Shown here: piece by piece, positions 1-9,063 of the stretch | How the letters are laid out: every line of letters begins with the position of its first letter | Position numbering within the stretch: the first letter of the stretch is position 1 | NCBI RefSeq assembly: GCF_027571405.1 | Contig: NZ_CP092970.1 | Span: forward strand, 140,887-204,886 | Length of the DNA stretch: 64,000 bases | Direction: 5' to 3' | From: Methylocystis parvus OBBP | Lineage (GTDB): Bacteria > Pseudomonadota > Alphaproteobacteria > Rhizobiales > Beijerinckiaceae | The notes under the pieces: generated by a model | Told to the model about the DNA's origin: nothing | Seen by the model: only the letters and a program-made list of their open reading frames with translations | Databases searched by the model: none | Translations under genes and position numbers: made by a program

Positions 1-62
1 ACGAGCGCCAGCCCATAGCGCCAAGCCAGCCTATGCGAATGTACGCCGGGATCGTCTGTCAT
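1..62 (-). CDS. Start of an unidentified gene running off the window
   Basis: An ATG at 62 on the minus strand is preceded by an AAGG-type ribosome binding site about eight bases upstream, and the frame stays open to the window edge (about 20 residues, beginning MTDDPGVHSHRLAW). It begins 24 bp after the stop of the exported-protein gene at 87-545 and on the same strand, so the two may be co-transcribed. Too little is visible to assign a family. Confidence 0.4.
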   Translation of the reverse strand, partial: MTDDPGVHSHRLAWRYGLAL

Positions 63-86
63 GGCGTGACCTTTTCCACATGCGCT

Positions 87-545
87 TCAGTCATCGATGC
101 CATAGATGCTTGCGTCGTAAACGAGTCCAATCTCCGCGCCATCCGGCGCTTGGACCCGTAGGGCGGTCCATTCCTCGCCCGCCTCCGGCCCATTATCGAT
201 TTGTGAGACGTTGCCGAGCTGGAGCGGCTGGTATTGTCCGGCGGCCGCAGGTTTGCAGCCTTGTCCGGTGAGCGAGCGCAAAAGCGTGGCGCGCAATGCT
301 TTCGGGTTCTTTTCGTGCAGATGAGCCTTCTCGACGATAGAGACGACGAAGGTCGCGGCTTCGTAGCTCGGGCAGCGATAGCCGCGATGATAGTCTCCGT
401 GCTTCTTGCCGCTCAGCGGGATCATCCCCTGGAAGGCTCCATGACTCGGATCGCCAATCCACTCTTTGAGCGCTTCTTTTGAATCCTGCGCAGACGCCGA
501 GCCGAAGGCGAGGAGCAGGATGGGCACACCACAAATATTTCTCAT
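87..545 (-). CDS. Small exported protein of unknown function
   Basis: The frame encodes 152 residues starting at the internal ATG at 545, which puts a short Sec signal peptide (MRNICGVPILLLAFGSASA) right at the N terminus; the in-frame ATG at 587 would place fifteen extra residues before it. The mature part is soluble, with two cysteines (in RCPSYEAA and GQGCKP) that could form a disulfide in the periplasm. No family is recognised. The style (small, exported, Cys pair) matches the group encoded at 4022-7180, but it lies on the other side of the LytS/LytTR pair and is not part of that transcript. Confidence 0.65.
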   Translation of the reverse strand: MRNICGVPILLLAFGSASAQDSKEALKEWIGDPSHGAFQGMIPLSGKKHGDYHRGYRCPSYEAATFVVSIVEKAHLHEKNPKALRATLLRSLTGQGCKPAAAGQYQPLQLGNVSQIDNGPEAGEEWTALRVQAPDGAEIGLVYDASIYGIDD

Positions 546-709
546 AATTATTGAAATCCCAGACCCTCGGATAAGGCATGGAGCCATCCGATCCTCGCGA
601 AATCAACCCCGCCGACGCACCGGTACGATACGCGCGTTGCCGCTGACAGAGACGCGGCGAATAATGTGCTGTGACGCCTCGGGGCAACGAACACGCTCAT
701 GCGGCGCCG

Positions 710-1093
710 TCAATCAGAAAGGGGCAGGGCATGCGCATCGGCGGCGAGAGCGTCATTCAGCAAGGCGACGACTGCTTTGCGCGAGGGGACGTCCAATTGT
801 CTCAACAGCTGCGAGACATGATTGCGCACCGTGAAATGCGACAGCTTCAAACGCCGGCCGATCTCCTTGTTCGACAGGCCATGAATCAACAGCCGCAGAA
901 TGTCGCGTTGTCGTTCCGTCAGCGAGGAAAGTCTGTGCGGGAGGGGAAAGTCGCGCGCGCCGGCTGCTTCGCGCTGCGCATACAACACGCTGCCCTCCGG
1001 CAGCATGTGACGCACTCGGGCGAGAATATCCTCCACGTCATGCGTCCGCACCGCGAACAACACGACGCTCGCAGACGCACTGTGCTCGGTCAT
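710..1093 (-). CDS. LuxR/NarL-type HTH transcriptional regulator
   Basis: The 127-residue protein has a C-terminal LuxR-type helix-turn-helix (about residues 60-110: LTERQRDILRLLIHGLSNKE and the recognition segment SHFTVRNHVSQLLRQLDV). The N-terminal 50 residues look like the last half of a receiver domain and lack the phospho-acceptor aspartate, so it is either a short orphan DNA-binding protein or a truncated response regulator. The start at 1093 is chosen because GGGAGG lies seven bases upstream; the frame is open further upstream without a good ribosome binding site. It is divergent from the LytS kinase at 1396. Confidence 0.75.
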   Translation of the reverse strand: MTEHSASASVVLFAVRTHDVEDILARVRHMLPEGSVLYAQREAAGARDFPLPHRLSSLTERQRDILRLLIHGLSNKEIGRRLKLSHFTVRNHVSQLLRQLDVPSRKAVVALLNDALAADAHALPLSD

Positions 1094-1395
1094 CGAGTGG
1101 CCTCCCGAATGTCCGCTATGCCGAAGGTTTGGAGCGATGTCCGAAATGTCGTATCTGTCCATGCTGGAATTTCCGCGTGGTCCCATTTCCAGCTTCCTAG
1201 CATCGCTGGAGCGCGGGCTCATTCGACTTCCGACGACGAGCGCGCGGGTGCCGACGAGCGGCTGCGAGAATCTGCGAACGGCTACCGTTGCCGGACGAAC
1301 GGCATATGAGGAACGGCTTTGCGGACGTCCTATGAATTGCGACACAAGTCGATGAATAGAAAGGATCCTGTTGGGCCGAGAGGGAATGAAAGGTG
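1094..1395. other. Divergent intergenic region, no gene seen
   Basis: This stretch of about 300 bases lies between two divergent regulatory genes and must carry both promoters. I see no convincing coding frame, no clear sigma-70 boxes and no strong inverted repeat. Confidence 0.4.
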
Positions 1396-2484
1396 ATGAA
1401 ACGATCGTCGAATGCATGCGAAATCCGTCAGGCCGCGATTCGTTTCGGCCTGATCTATTGGGTGGGCGTGTTCATTTTCTCCAGCATACTATGGAGTATA
1501 GTCGGCACGGACCCGATCGAATCCGCCATAGGCAAGCTTCTGCACTATGCGTTGTGCTCGGTCATCACCGCCGGCATCTCAGCGCTGTTGTTCCGCCTGC
1601 ACGAGAGGCTGGTCGAGACGCGCTCCCCGGAGAATGCGCTCCCTTTGCTTGTCGGCGCTTCCTTCATCCTCTCGCTGGCGGCGGCGCCGGCCTGGGCCAC
1701 GCTTGGCTATGCTGTCTACACCCTCTGCGTCTGGCCGCAGCTCGCTGTCTTCGATTGGAAGGATTTCAGCTATGACACCGCATATGGCGCGGCTTTGTTT
1801 TTCGGCTGGTCCTGTCTGTTCATTACCCTCGTTTTCGGTTTCGAGCTCCATGACCGGGAACTTAGGCTCGCCGCTGTTCGTGAGGAGGCCCTGACCGCGC
1901 AGATGCGCGCGCTGCGGTATCAAGTAAATCCACATTTCCTCTTCAACACGCTGAACTCGATCGCCGGCCTGATCGAGGAGGGATCGGCGACCCAAGCCGA
2001 GCGCATGGTCCTCTCGCTCTCGACCTTCCTGCGCACGACCCTGTCGCTCGATCCCATGCATGACGTGCCCCTGGCGGATGAGCTGGCCTTGCAGGAGGAA
2101 TATCTGGGGATCGAGCGCGAACGCTTTCCCGACCGAATGACATTCAGCATCGACATGCCCGAGGATGTGCGCGGCGCCCTGGTGCCGAGCCTTATCCTCC
2201 AGCCGCTGATCGAGAACGCCATCAAACATGGCGTAGGCGCCACAGTCGGCAAGGTCGAGATTGCGCTGCGGGCGCGCCGGGAGGCCGATCGCCTGCAAGT
2301 CACGATCGAGAACGACATGCCTATGGGAGATGACCATAAGCAGCCCGCCGGCATGGGCGTCGGCCTGCGCAACGTCGCCGAACGTCTTCGCGCCCGCTTC
2401 CAGGGCGACAGCGAATTTTCATCCGGTCTGGTCGCGCCTGGCCGCTATCGGGCGTCCATCGATCTCCCGTGCCGGCTCGCATGA
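1396..2484 (+). CDS. LytS/YehU-family sensor histidine kinase
   Basis: This is a membrane sensor kinase of the His_kinase/LytS type (362 residues). Four hydrophobic segments fall in about the first 150 residues. The kinase core follows: the H-box with the phospho-acceptor histidine in NPHFLFNTLNSIAGLIEEG (near residue 180), the N-box PLIENAIKHG and the G-box GVGLRNVAERL. GTG at 1393 and ATG at 1396 are both possible; the ATG has AAAGG upstream. Its stop overlaps the start of the LytTR regulator by 4 bp, so the pair is a translationally coupled two-component system. The signal is unknown. A paralogue lies at 9064-10191. Confidence 0.93.
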   Translation: MKRSSNACEIRQAAIRFGLIYWVGVFIFSSILWSIVGTDPIESAIGKLLHYALCSVITAGISALLFRLHERLVETRSPENALPLLVGASFILSLAAAPAWATLGYAVYTLCVWPQLAVFDWKDFSYDTAYGAALFFGWSCLFITLVFGFELHDRELRLAAVREEALTAQMRALRYQVNPHFLFNTLNSIAGLIEEGSATQAERMVLSLSTFLRTTLSLDPMHDVPLADELALQEEYLGIERERFPDRMTFSIDMPEDVRGALVPSLILQPLIENAIKHGVGATVGKVEIALRARREADRLQVTIENDMPMGDDHKQPAGMGVGLRNVAERLRARFQGDSEFSSGLVAPGRYRASIDLPCRLA

Positions 2485-3257
2485 GCAAGCTCACGATTCT
2501 CGTCGTCGACGACGAGCCGCTCGCGCGCCGCAGGCTCTTGCGCCTGCTGGGCAAGATGGAGTGGGTCGGTCGGATCGAGGAAGCCGCCGACGCGGAGGAG
2601 GCCCGGCGCGCGGCGCGGCAAGCACGGCCCGACATTCTTCTGCTCGACATTCAAATGCCGGGCGGCAGCGGCTTCGACGTTCTGGAAAGCCTCGGAACGG
2701 AGCCGCCGGTCGTCGTTTTCGTCACCGCATTCGACCATCACGCTCTGCGCGCCTTCGAGGCCAACGCCGTCGATTACGTCACCAAGCCCATCGAGCCGGG
2801 GCGCTTCTCCCGCGCCTTGGAGCGCGCGCGAAGCGCCGCGGGCGCGCGCCTGCAGACGGATCGAGTGGCCGAACTACAGGAAACGATCGCTTCCCTGAAG
2901 CGCAGCCTGACCGAACAGCCGAAAAGGCCGACCGAGTTCTGGGTGAAGGCGCGAGGCGACTACTTACGCATCACGTCGGACAATATAATCCGCTTTCAGG
3001 CGGAGCGCGACTATGTGCGCATCCATGTTCCTGGCGCGGACTATCTCTTTCAGGAGAGCCTGTCCTCCCTCGAACGCCGTCTCGACGGCGAAGAGTTCCT
3101 GCGCATCCATCGCGGGGCGATCGTGCGCCGCAGCGCCATCATACGTATCAAGCAGGCGCCTTTCGCAGCGCTGATCGCGGTTCTGAGCGACGGTTCGGAA
3201 GTGCGCGTGGGACGGACCTATGCGCCGACGATCCGCGCAAAGCTGATACGCACCTAG
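2481..3257 (+). CDS. LytTR-family response regulator
   Basis: The 258-residue protein has a receiver domain (acidic pocket VVDDEP near residue 10, phospho-acceptor D56 in LLLDIQMPG, conserved lysine in DYVTKPIEP) joined by a helical linker to a LytTR DNA-binding domain (about residues 150-258, with the typical RDYVRIHV and FLRIHRGAIVRR segments). The ATG at 2481 overlaps the kinase stop as ATGA, so it is preferred over the GTG at 2469. It is the cognate partner of the LytS kinase upstream. Targets are unknown; the only other gene nearby with this logic is the orphan kinase at 9064. Confidence 0.93.
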   Translation: MSKLTILVVDDEPLARRRLLRLLGKMEWVGRIEEAADAEEARRAARQARPDILLLDIQMPGGSGFDVLESLGTEPPVVVFVTAFDHHALRAFEANAVDYVTKPIEPGRFSRALERARSAAGARLQTDRVAELQETIASLKRSLTEQPKRPTEFWVKARGDYLRITSDNIIRFQAERDYVRIHVPGADYLFQESLSSLERRLDGEEFLRIHRGAIVRRSAIIRIKQAPFAALIAVLSDGSEVRVGRTYAPTIRAKLIRT

Positions 3258-3284
3258 CCGAAGGCTCCCTGTGCCCGATCCCGT

Positions 3285-4025
3285 TCAGCGTTCAAGGGGA
3301 ACACCGTGCTGCACCATCCAGTCGATGATCTCCCGCCGCGCTTGCCATGCTTCGGCGTTGAGCAGACGCTCAGGCGTCATGAGGAGGTAGGTCTGGAATG
3401 TCTTGCCCTGCCGGTTGCGCGCCCCCGCAGGGGCTCCTTGTTGCAACAATCTCAGAACGCGCGGCGCATCGTTGATTTGCGCCGCGACATGCAGAATGGT
3501 ATTGCCCATGTTGTCTGCATGGTTCAAACGCGCCCCGGCTGCGAGCAACATTTCGAATTGCTGCTCTCGTTCCCCCATCAAGGCCGCCATCAAAGGCGTC
3601 CTGCCGGTCTGACCATTGCGGGCGTCGACGTCGATATGGCGCGCGAGGAGGAGACGCAAATATTCCAAATCATTCGCCATGGCGGCGAAGTGGATCGCCG
3701 TATCGCCGTCGATGCCGGGCTGTGCAGGATCGGCGCCGACATTCAGCAGCACTTGGAAGGCGAAGTGGCTTTTGTTGAGCATAGCCCATTGCAACAGCGT
3801 GACGTTCTTGTCGCCTCTCGCCTTCAGATCGGCGCCGGCCGCCACGAGCTCGGCGGCGCGCTTGCTGTCCCGCTGAGAGGCCGCGCGGAGCAACGCGACA
3901 ATCTTCGGATCGGAAAATATCTCCGCGGCGTCGGGCGCCGCGTCGCTCGCCGTCGGATATGCGAACGAAGATGAGCCCAGAGCGCCGATAAGGAAATTCC
4001 GCCGCGACAGAGTCGTCCGCGTCAT
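3285..4025 (-). CDS. Tat-exported ankyrin-repeat protein
   Basis: The 246-residue protein begins with a twin-arginine signal (SRRNFLIGALGSSS, residues 7-20), so it should be exported folded to the periplasm. Four or five ankyrin repeats follow (for example NVTLLQWAMLNKSHFAFQVL, DTAIHFAAMANDLEYLRLLL, RTPLMAALMGEREQQFEMLL, NTILHVAAQINDAPRVLRLL). Ankyrin repeats bind other proteins. It is the last gene of a minus-strand run of exported proteins and its ATG overlaps the upstream stop by 4 bp, which implies a shared role. Periplasmic ankyrin proteins occur as stress factors and as immunity proteins, but nothing here decides between these. Confidence 0.85.
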   Translation of the reverse strand: MTRTTLSRRNFLIGALGSSSFAYPTASDAAPDAAEIFSDPKIVALLRAASQRDSKRAAELVAAGADLKARGDKNVTLLQWAMLNKSHFAFQVLLNVGADPAQPGIDGDTAIHFAAMANDLEYLRLLLARHIDVDARNGQTGRTPLMAALMGEREQQFEMLLAAGARLNHADNMGNTILHVAAQINDAPRVLRLLQQGAPAGARNRQGKTFQTYLLMTPERLLNAEAWQARREIIDWMVQHGVPLER

Positions 4026-4468
4026 GGCGCGGCCTTCTTCCAGGGCTCGAAGGTGCTCATCGTGTAGCCCGTCTCTCCACTGATGTGCAGCGTGGCGCCT
4101 TTGCATTCCCAGAGGTGTGTCTCGAAGCTGTGGCTCGTTTCGATCTGTCCGAGATCGGTCCGAACGCGCCCGTGGCGATACCATACGGTCGCCTGATAAC
4201 GGACGTTGTCGCTCCCCTTCCGCTCTATGCCCGATGTTTGCAACGACGTCTCTTGGCTGGATCCGTCGGCGGCGACAGTCTTTTCGACGATGCGTCTTTT
4301 GTCCTCGGCATATTGGCGTTCGAGCGCTTCGACGCATGCGCGATGCGACGCGAGCGTTTGCGAAGATGGCGGGACAGGCAGCCTGCCGCTCGCATGGGCC
4401 GGCCAGGACGTAAGAAAGATCTCGAGACCCAAAGCTGTCGCCAGCGCTTCAGAACCCGTCAATGCCAT
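4022..4468 (-). CDS. Small exported protein of unknown function
   Basis: The chosen start at 4468 gives 148 residues with a signal peptide (MALTGSEALATALGLEIFLTSWPAHASG) and has GGAG about nine bases upstream. Starts at 4522 or 4552 in the same frame would overlap the upstream gene and place charged residues before the signal. The mature part has cysteines in RACVEAL and WECKGA. It is translationally coupled to the ankyrin gene by a 4-bp overlap and may be its partner. No family is recognised. Confidence 0.65.
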   Translation of the reverse strand: MALTGSEALATALGLEIFLTSWPAHASGRLPVPPSSQTLASHRACVEALERQYAEDKRRIVEKTVAADGSSQETSLQTSGIERKGSDNVRYQATVWYRHGRVRTDLGQIETSHSFETHLWECKGATLHISGETGYTMSTFEPWKKAAP

Positions 4469-4505
4469 AGACGCTGCTCCAGCGACACGCGATCTGCTTC
4501 GACCT

Positions 4506-4931
4506 TCAGCGCGTCTCGCCATAATAGGGGGACTCTCCGCCGCGCGAATCATTCGTGTGCTCTTTTAAATTTGCGCAGACGCAAACGGCGTCGGCGCAAT
4601 TATTGGACAGCTCCTTGTGAACGAAGGAGCAATCCGGCTTCGAATGAACCGTTTCCGTCTTGGTGGCGTTCTCATAGGCGTAAACGGCAGCCTTGGTGTC
4701 CAGGACTTCCATGAGCCTCAATCCGCTGTTTTGGCAGATCAGCCGCTCGATCGCCTTTTTCTGCCTTTGACAGTCGAGGCAGGACGGCACGTCGCCGTAA
4801 AACTCCGACAACTCGCCGATCGCGCGCTTGACCTTGTCGACGTCCACGTTCGGGCAATCGACCGCGAGTGCGCGCCCCGTGACGCCACCGAAAGACAAGA
4901 TCAACAGGGACAGCAACAACACTCTTCGCAC
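4506..4931 (-). CDS. Small Cys-rich exported protein
   Basis: GTG at 4931 is preferred because AAGGAGG sits five to six bases upstream; the earlier ATG at 4973 would begin inside the neighbouring gene. The 141-residue product has a signal peptide (VRRVLLLSLLILSFGGVTGRALA) and about eight cysteines in the mature part (DCPN, SCLDCQ, LICQ, DCSF, NNCADAVCVC), which points to several disulfides in the periplasm. It resembles no family I can name. It sits third from the end of the exported-protein run, between genes of the same style. Confidence 0.7.
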   Translation of the reverse strand: MRRVLLLSLLILSFGGVTGRALAVDCPNVDVDKVKRAIGELSEFYGDVPSCLDCQRQKKAIERLICQNSGLRLMEVLDTKAAVYAYENATKTETVHSKPDCSFVHKELSNNCADAVCVCANLKEHTNDSRGGESPYYGETR

Positions 4932-4969
4932 ATCATCCTCCTTTGCATTTACGTTTCGTGCGCTAAAAG

Positions 4970-5650
4970 TCATTGAGGCGGCTCGACGCGATTGACGCAG
5001 GCTCTCTTCGTCAAATCGCTCCCGGGCGTGAACAGAGAGAAGGAAAAGAACGTCTCGCCTGGGCTGTTTTTTCCGCCATCTTCGTTGCGGCCAGCGCGGA
5101 CAAAAACCGGCGTCGTCGCGGCGGGAAGATCGATCCGAAAAAAAGCGGTGTGTTCGTCATCAGGCAGATCGCCATATCCGTCCGTTTTGCAATTGTCGGC
5201 GAGCAAGATCACGGTCCCGGCGCTCAGCTGCCTTTGGAGAATTTCCTGATAATTGACGCTCGGATAGAACTTCTGAAGCTCTATCGCGCGAGCGCCCTTG
5301 GCGCTGTGGAAGATGACGTCGATCGAAGCGTCGCCTTCGTTGCTCTTTTTGTGCGTAGCGTTCGCCCCGACTCCAACCGGAAGATCGACCTCGCCGAAAC
5401 CATTGAGGCGCAGTCGCCCGCGCAAATGGTATGTTACGCTGAGATCTCTTTCGGAATCTTCGGGATAGACGAAACCTTGCCATTCGATGTTCGAAAGCGC
5501 GGCGATGTCCTTGTCCCGCTTGCCCTGTGCGAAGGCGATGAGCAGCGTCTCGAGCGGGTCGGCTCCGGCGCGCGCCTTTGCCGAAGCGCCGAGAGCCAAA
5601 GCGAGAACGAAGGAAAGCGCAAAACGATATGTGCGGCAAGTGACAGCCAT
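4970..5650 (-). CDS. Exported protein of unknown function
   Basis: The 226-residue protein starts at an ATG with GAGGGAG just upstream and carries a clear Sec signal (FALSFVLALALGASAKARA). The mature part is predicted to be beta-rich, with cysteines only in DNCKTD and RACVNR. No domain is recognised. It is separated by 27 bp from the upstream gene and 38 bp from the downstream one, so it is part of the same minus-strand transcript. Confidence 0.75.
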   Translation of the reverse strand: MAVTCRTYRFALSFVLALALGASAKARAGADPLETLLIAFAQGKRDKDIAALSNIEWQGFVYPEDSERDLSVTYHLRGRLRLNGFGEVDLPVGVGANATHKKSNEGDASIDVIFHSAKGARAIELQKFYPSVNYQEILQRQLSAGTVILLADNCKTDGYGDLPDDEHTAFFRIDLPAATTPVFVRAGRNEDGGKNSPGETFFSFSLFTPGSDLTKRACVNRVEPPQ

Positions 5651-5677
5651 GGTCTCCCTCGGTTGTACGGAAATCTC

Positions 5678-6397
5678 TCATTTTTCAGGAGGAAAAAGCA
5701 CGAAGCGCTTGCCTTTCAGCTGGCTGGCTTTGCCCGGCCCGAGACTGCGTTCGCTGAAAGGGTCCACCTCGAACGAAGACAGCGAATAGGCGCCGGCATT
5801 GTGCTGAAATTCCCATGAACCTTGCTCCCCGGCATCCTCATTTGCGCCCCAAGGGTCGTTGCTCGTGATCTCCAGGCTGTTTGGATCGATTTTTCCATTC
5901 GGAAGTCTGGTCGCGACCTCGTATCCGATCGCCCTGGGCTTCTCCGCCAACTCGGATCCGATGTCGTCGGCCCAGCGAAGCTCATATACAGGCTTTGCGA
6001 AGTGCATCAGCCGGTAGCCGGAGAAAGTCCGCCACAGAAGGAACACGCGAGTTCGAGCGGCAGAATACTCGCAATAAAGATCGTAGATGATCGTGGCGAC
6101 CTTGCCGCTCTGCGAAGCCACGATCATTCGGTCTTCCTTGATGAGGCGTACATTATCGGTATCGTCGCATCCAGCGTCGGTATGTGAAATGACGAATTTG
6201 CGCGCGTCCTGCACCGTCGGAATGTCCAGCGGCAATTCTGCGCGACACGCCGAGGCTTGCGCAAAAACGGCCAAGGCGCAAAGACGAGCAGCGAGCCGGG
6301 CGGAGTTTTTAGACGTTTGCAAGTTTCGACCATCTTGCCTCAGCTTTTCCAAATTCGCCGACGATGAAAACCTCAGAAGATTCGCAAGAGGCACCAT
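5678..6397 (-). CDS. Exported protein of unknown function
   Basis: The frame gives up to 239 residues. The start is uncertain: the ATG at 6397 has no ribosome binding site, and the hydrophobic signal (LAARLCALAVFAQASACRA) lies at residues 34-52, so a TTG start about twenty-five residues in is possible. The C-terminal third (YELRWADDIGSE to GSWEFQHNAGAYSLSSFEVD) looks like a beta-sandwich tail. Family unknown. Gaps of 16 bp upstream and 27 bp downstream fit co-transcription with its neighbours. Confidence 0.65.
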   Translation of the reverse strand: MVPLANLLRFSSSANLEKLRQDGRNLQTSKNSARLAARLCALAVFAQASACRAELPLDIPTVQDARKFVISHTDAGCDDTDNVRLIKEDRMIVASQSGKVATIIYDLYCEYSAARTRVFLLWRTFSGYRLMHFAKPVYELRWADDIGSELAEKPRAIGYEVATRLPNGKIDPNSLEITSNDPWGANEDAGEQGSWEFQHNAGAYSLSSFEVDPFSERSLGPGKASQLKGKRFVLFPPEK

Positions 6398-6412
6398 TGT
6401 TTGCGTGATTGC

Positions 6413-7180
6413 TCATTTGCTACGCTTGCTGACGCAATTGCTCAACCACTTTCGCGCCGTCGAGCCGCTGTGCCACTTGCCGTGGATGACTTCCTGCCCG
6501 CCCATCTCAACTGAATAATCCTGATTTTCCTCGATCGAACCGAGCAGAGCCTGCGTGGAGGGGACGGCGAATATGATCATTCCGATCTTTGCCGACCAGG
6601 GTAAACTCGCATGAGACGCGCGAACCCTCTGGATTTCTCCGGACTGGGTAAGACTGACCGTCTCGGTGCGGATGTCCGTGATCGGCGGGATCGCCCCGCC
6701 GAAATAGGCGAGGAGCGTGCCTCTGGCTTCGCCCACCCAATCCATGATCAAGACGCCGCCATTCGACTTGAGGAATGATGCGGTGCATATCTGCCGTGGA
6801 TCTTTCGGCTGCGAGTGTGAGAATTTCCACACGCCTTGCTTCAATTCGCGCAAAACAGGATTGTTCTTCAAGAGACGCTCTTCGTTTTCCTGCGCCACTT
6901 GTTTCTCCCAATCGAGAAGGGCGCGGAACTCAGCGGCATTGAAGGGAGGAGGGCCGGAATCGCCGCCCACGCTCGGCCCGGCGCCGTCACCGCCATCGTC
7001 TGCGTCGTAGGCATGGAGGCAACCCGTCCAACCAGCGTTTTCTTGTCCGGGCACCATAGTGCCGCCCGGGATGAATCCGGGTGGGCAGGCGCCCTCGGCG
7101 GACGCGCTGTCGGTGCCATGGAACGCAAACGCGAAGACGGAAAACAGGAGGCCGTGCAAAAATCGGAATTGTCTTGTCAT
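6413..7180 (-). CDS. Exported protein with CPPGF-type Cys motif
   Basis: The 255-residue product starts with a signal peptide (FLHGLLFSVFAFAFHGTDSASA). The mature N terminus holds CPPGFIPGG and, about twenty residues later, a second cysteine in WTGCLHAY. A short motif of this kind recurs in uncharacterised exported proteobacterial proteins, some with DUF4189, and probably forms a disulfide loop. A Gly/Asp-rich linker and a roughly 170-residue beta-rich domain follow. It is the first gene of the minus-strand run of exported proteins, so the promoter should lie just above 7180. Confidence 0.75.
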   Translation of the reverse strand: MTRQFRFLHGLLFSVFAFAFHGTDSASAEGACPPGFIPGGTMVPGQENAGWTGCLHAYDADDGGDGAGPSVGGDSGPPPFNAAEFRALLDWEKQVAQENEERLLKNNPVLRELKQGVWKFSHSQPKDPRQICTASFLKSNGGVLIMDWVGEARGTLLAYFGGAIPPITDIRTETVSLTQSGEIQRVRASHASLPWSAKIGMIIFAVPSTQALLGSIEENQDYSVEMGGQEVIHGKWHSGSTARKWLSNCVSKRSK

Positions 7181-8181
7181 TTTCGTGCCCGGTCCCTACG
7201 CCTCGCGCCATGAGGCGCCTTCTGAAGGCTCTTCGCTGTTCGGCAAAACTCCCGACCGCATCCGCCTGTCGCGGACCGGACTGCCGCGCAAAGCTAAGGG
7301 AGATGACCAAGCGGGCCAAGGCTTACGATGTACCGGTGCTTGCGAGCGGCGTCATTGTGGTAATTCTCATAGGCGTGTCTGCGAGGCGCTCGTGAGCAAT
7401 CGCATCTCGCATGTATTGGAAGACGTGTTCCGCGGCTGGTCCTGGAGCGGCGTCGCGACGCAATCAGAACCCGGCGAATGTCTCTCGCAACCGGGAAGGA
7501 AGCAATCCTGCAGCGCGACGCAACATTATCCCACGCCGTGTAAGCCTGTAGCGATCATCTTCCAGGCCAACGGCGCTGTTCAGACGACCGCTAAAAATAC
7601 GGGAAGGAATGTTCATCATCGACGAATCACCGTGAAATACAGGCGGTAATGAGCGAAAGCCTTTCGCGCTGACCTTAATGAGTAAGGGATTTAAAATTAC
7701 TCTCCTTCTCCCCCCGACCTCTGTAGCGCGACCAAGCATTGCTGTTCCCGGCGCTGGAGGTCAATGCGGGCGACGTACCGGTGCCTCGCAGGAAGGAGCT
7801 TGCTCGGCCGCGAACTGATAAGATCGATCCATGTTCGAAAACGCGGATTCGCTCTGGAAGGCAAGATGCGTGGAATAGCGACGCACCGAGGAGAATTTCG
7901 TGGCGACGGATGGACGCAAAGCGACAATCATTGGTTGCGCTCGCGCATCATTGCTTGCCTTCTTCGCGATGGCGCCGGTCATCGCGGCCGCTCAGCCGGG
8001 GCGAAGAACTTGCGCGTCGCTTCCACGAAGCGTGGCGAATGATCACGCGCCACATGATGAGGGGCCATCAGCCGGGCGTTGTCAGAGAGGCGTTATCCGG
8101 GGAGCCGGGGCGTCGAGGCTGGCACAGTTTGTCTCCCTATGCCGACGAGAAGCCAGAACTTCATTGCCGTGGAGGGGAAGA
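7181..8181. other. About 1 kb without a convincing gene
   Basis: Several short open frames exist on both strands but none has a believable ribosome binding site, codon pattern and domain together. One 30-residue plus-strand frame at 7302 has an AAGGGAG upstream and a single hydrophobic helix, but is too short to call. The stretch lies between a minus-strand and a plus-strand gene, so it should hold both promoters and perhaps decayed coding sequence. Confidence 0.4.
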
Positions 8182-8703
8182 GTGATCGACAAATTCGTTC
8201 TGGCTGCAGCCATTACCATTGTGGCAGGTATCGGGAGGAGCCACGGTCAGACCACTCATTGCCGCAACGACGAGGTCGTTTTGTTCAGCGCCCTGCTCGA
8301 ACCGGAGGCGAAGGGTCGGATCGTGTCGCTCTGCGCGGACGGGCTGAAGAACGTGCAGCGACTGAGTTATCGCTTCGGCCGCCCGGGGGAGATCGAGATG
8401 ATCTTCGACGCTCCGAACGACGGGCGGTTCGGTGTCGAGGGCGAATCTTCAGGCATACGATCGATGATCCGAACGCTCCATTTCGAACGAGACGATTTTA
8501 CTTACGGTGTCGCTTTCCATTTCACGGGTCCGCAGGACGCCAATGTTCGAGTCCTGGTGTTCAAGGGGAAGAAACTGGTCGCAAGCCACGGAGTTGTCGC
8601 CTCGTCCCAGCAAGGCTCAATCCTGAGGGACGAATTTCTTCTTATTCAAGACCAACCACCCGTCATATCAATTGGAAAGTCGGAGCTCGATTTCGCCAAG
8701 TAA
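8182..8703 (+). CDS. Exported protein of unknown function
   Basis: GTG at 8182 is chosen because GGAGGGG lies four to ten bases upstream and the product then opens with a signal peptide (VIDKFVLAAAITIVAGIGRSHG); the open frame itself begins at 7900. The 173-residue protein has two cysteines near residues 22 and 47 (THCRND, SLCADG) and a beta-rich body. The pattern resembles small periplasmic proteins of the same group as those on the opposite strand at 4022-7180. No family is recognised. Confidence 0.6.
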   Translation: MIDKFVLAAAITIVAGIGRSHGQTTHCRNDEVVLFSALLEPEAKGRIVSLCADGLKNVQRLSYRFGRPGEIEMIFDAPNDGRFGVEGESSGIRSMIRTLHFERDDFTYGVAFHFTGPQDANVRVLVFKGKKLVASHGVVASSQQGSILRDEFLLIQDQPPVISIGKSELDFAK

Positions 8704-9063
8704 AGAATGGCGACATTCCGCGGCAGAAATCTCTATGCCGGAGGGCGGGCGAGTTACCGCCTCCGGCGAGGCAGTGTTTTCGCGCCGATCATTTGCAGCG
8801 TGCGACGGATGCGATCCGCGAGATCCGTGCATCCCATCGCCGTGGTAGTCCCCCGCTTCGCCATCGGCGCCCCGCCGGCGGTCGTATCGTCCAAAATGGC
8901 AAGCGTGGCGGGCTCGAAAAGGCGATAAAGGATTGGCGTCGACAACCAAACCTTATTCCAATTAAGGTGCTTATGTCACGCTCGTCACCGTTGCAATCCG
9001 CCCTTCGTGAATAAGACGGGTTAGCATAGCGCGATGCAGGCGGGGAGCCTCGAGGGAGCATTC
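8704..9063. other. Intergenic region upstream of the second LytS kinase
   Basis: About 360 bases with no coding frame I can support. The last 100 bases turn AT-richer towards the kinase start and presumably hold its promoter. Confidence 0.35.

Noticed and set aside
7081..7395. Plus-strand frames near the start of the exported-protein operon
   Set aside because: Their first part is antisense to a supported gene and the rest lacks any family signal; only a 30-residue piece has a fair ribosome binding site.
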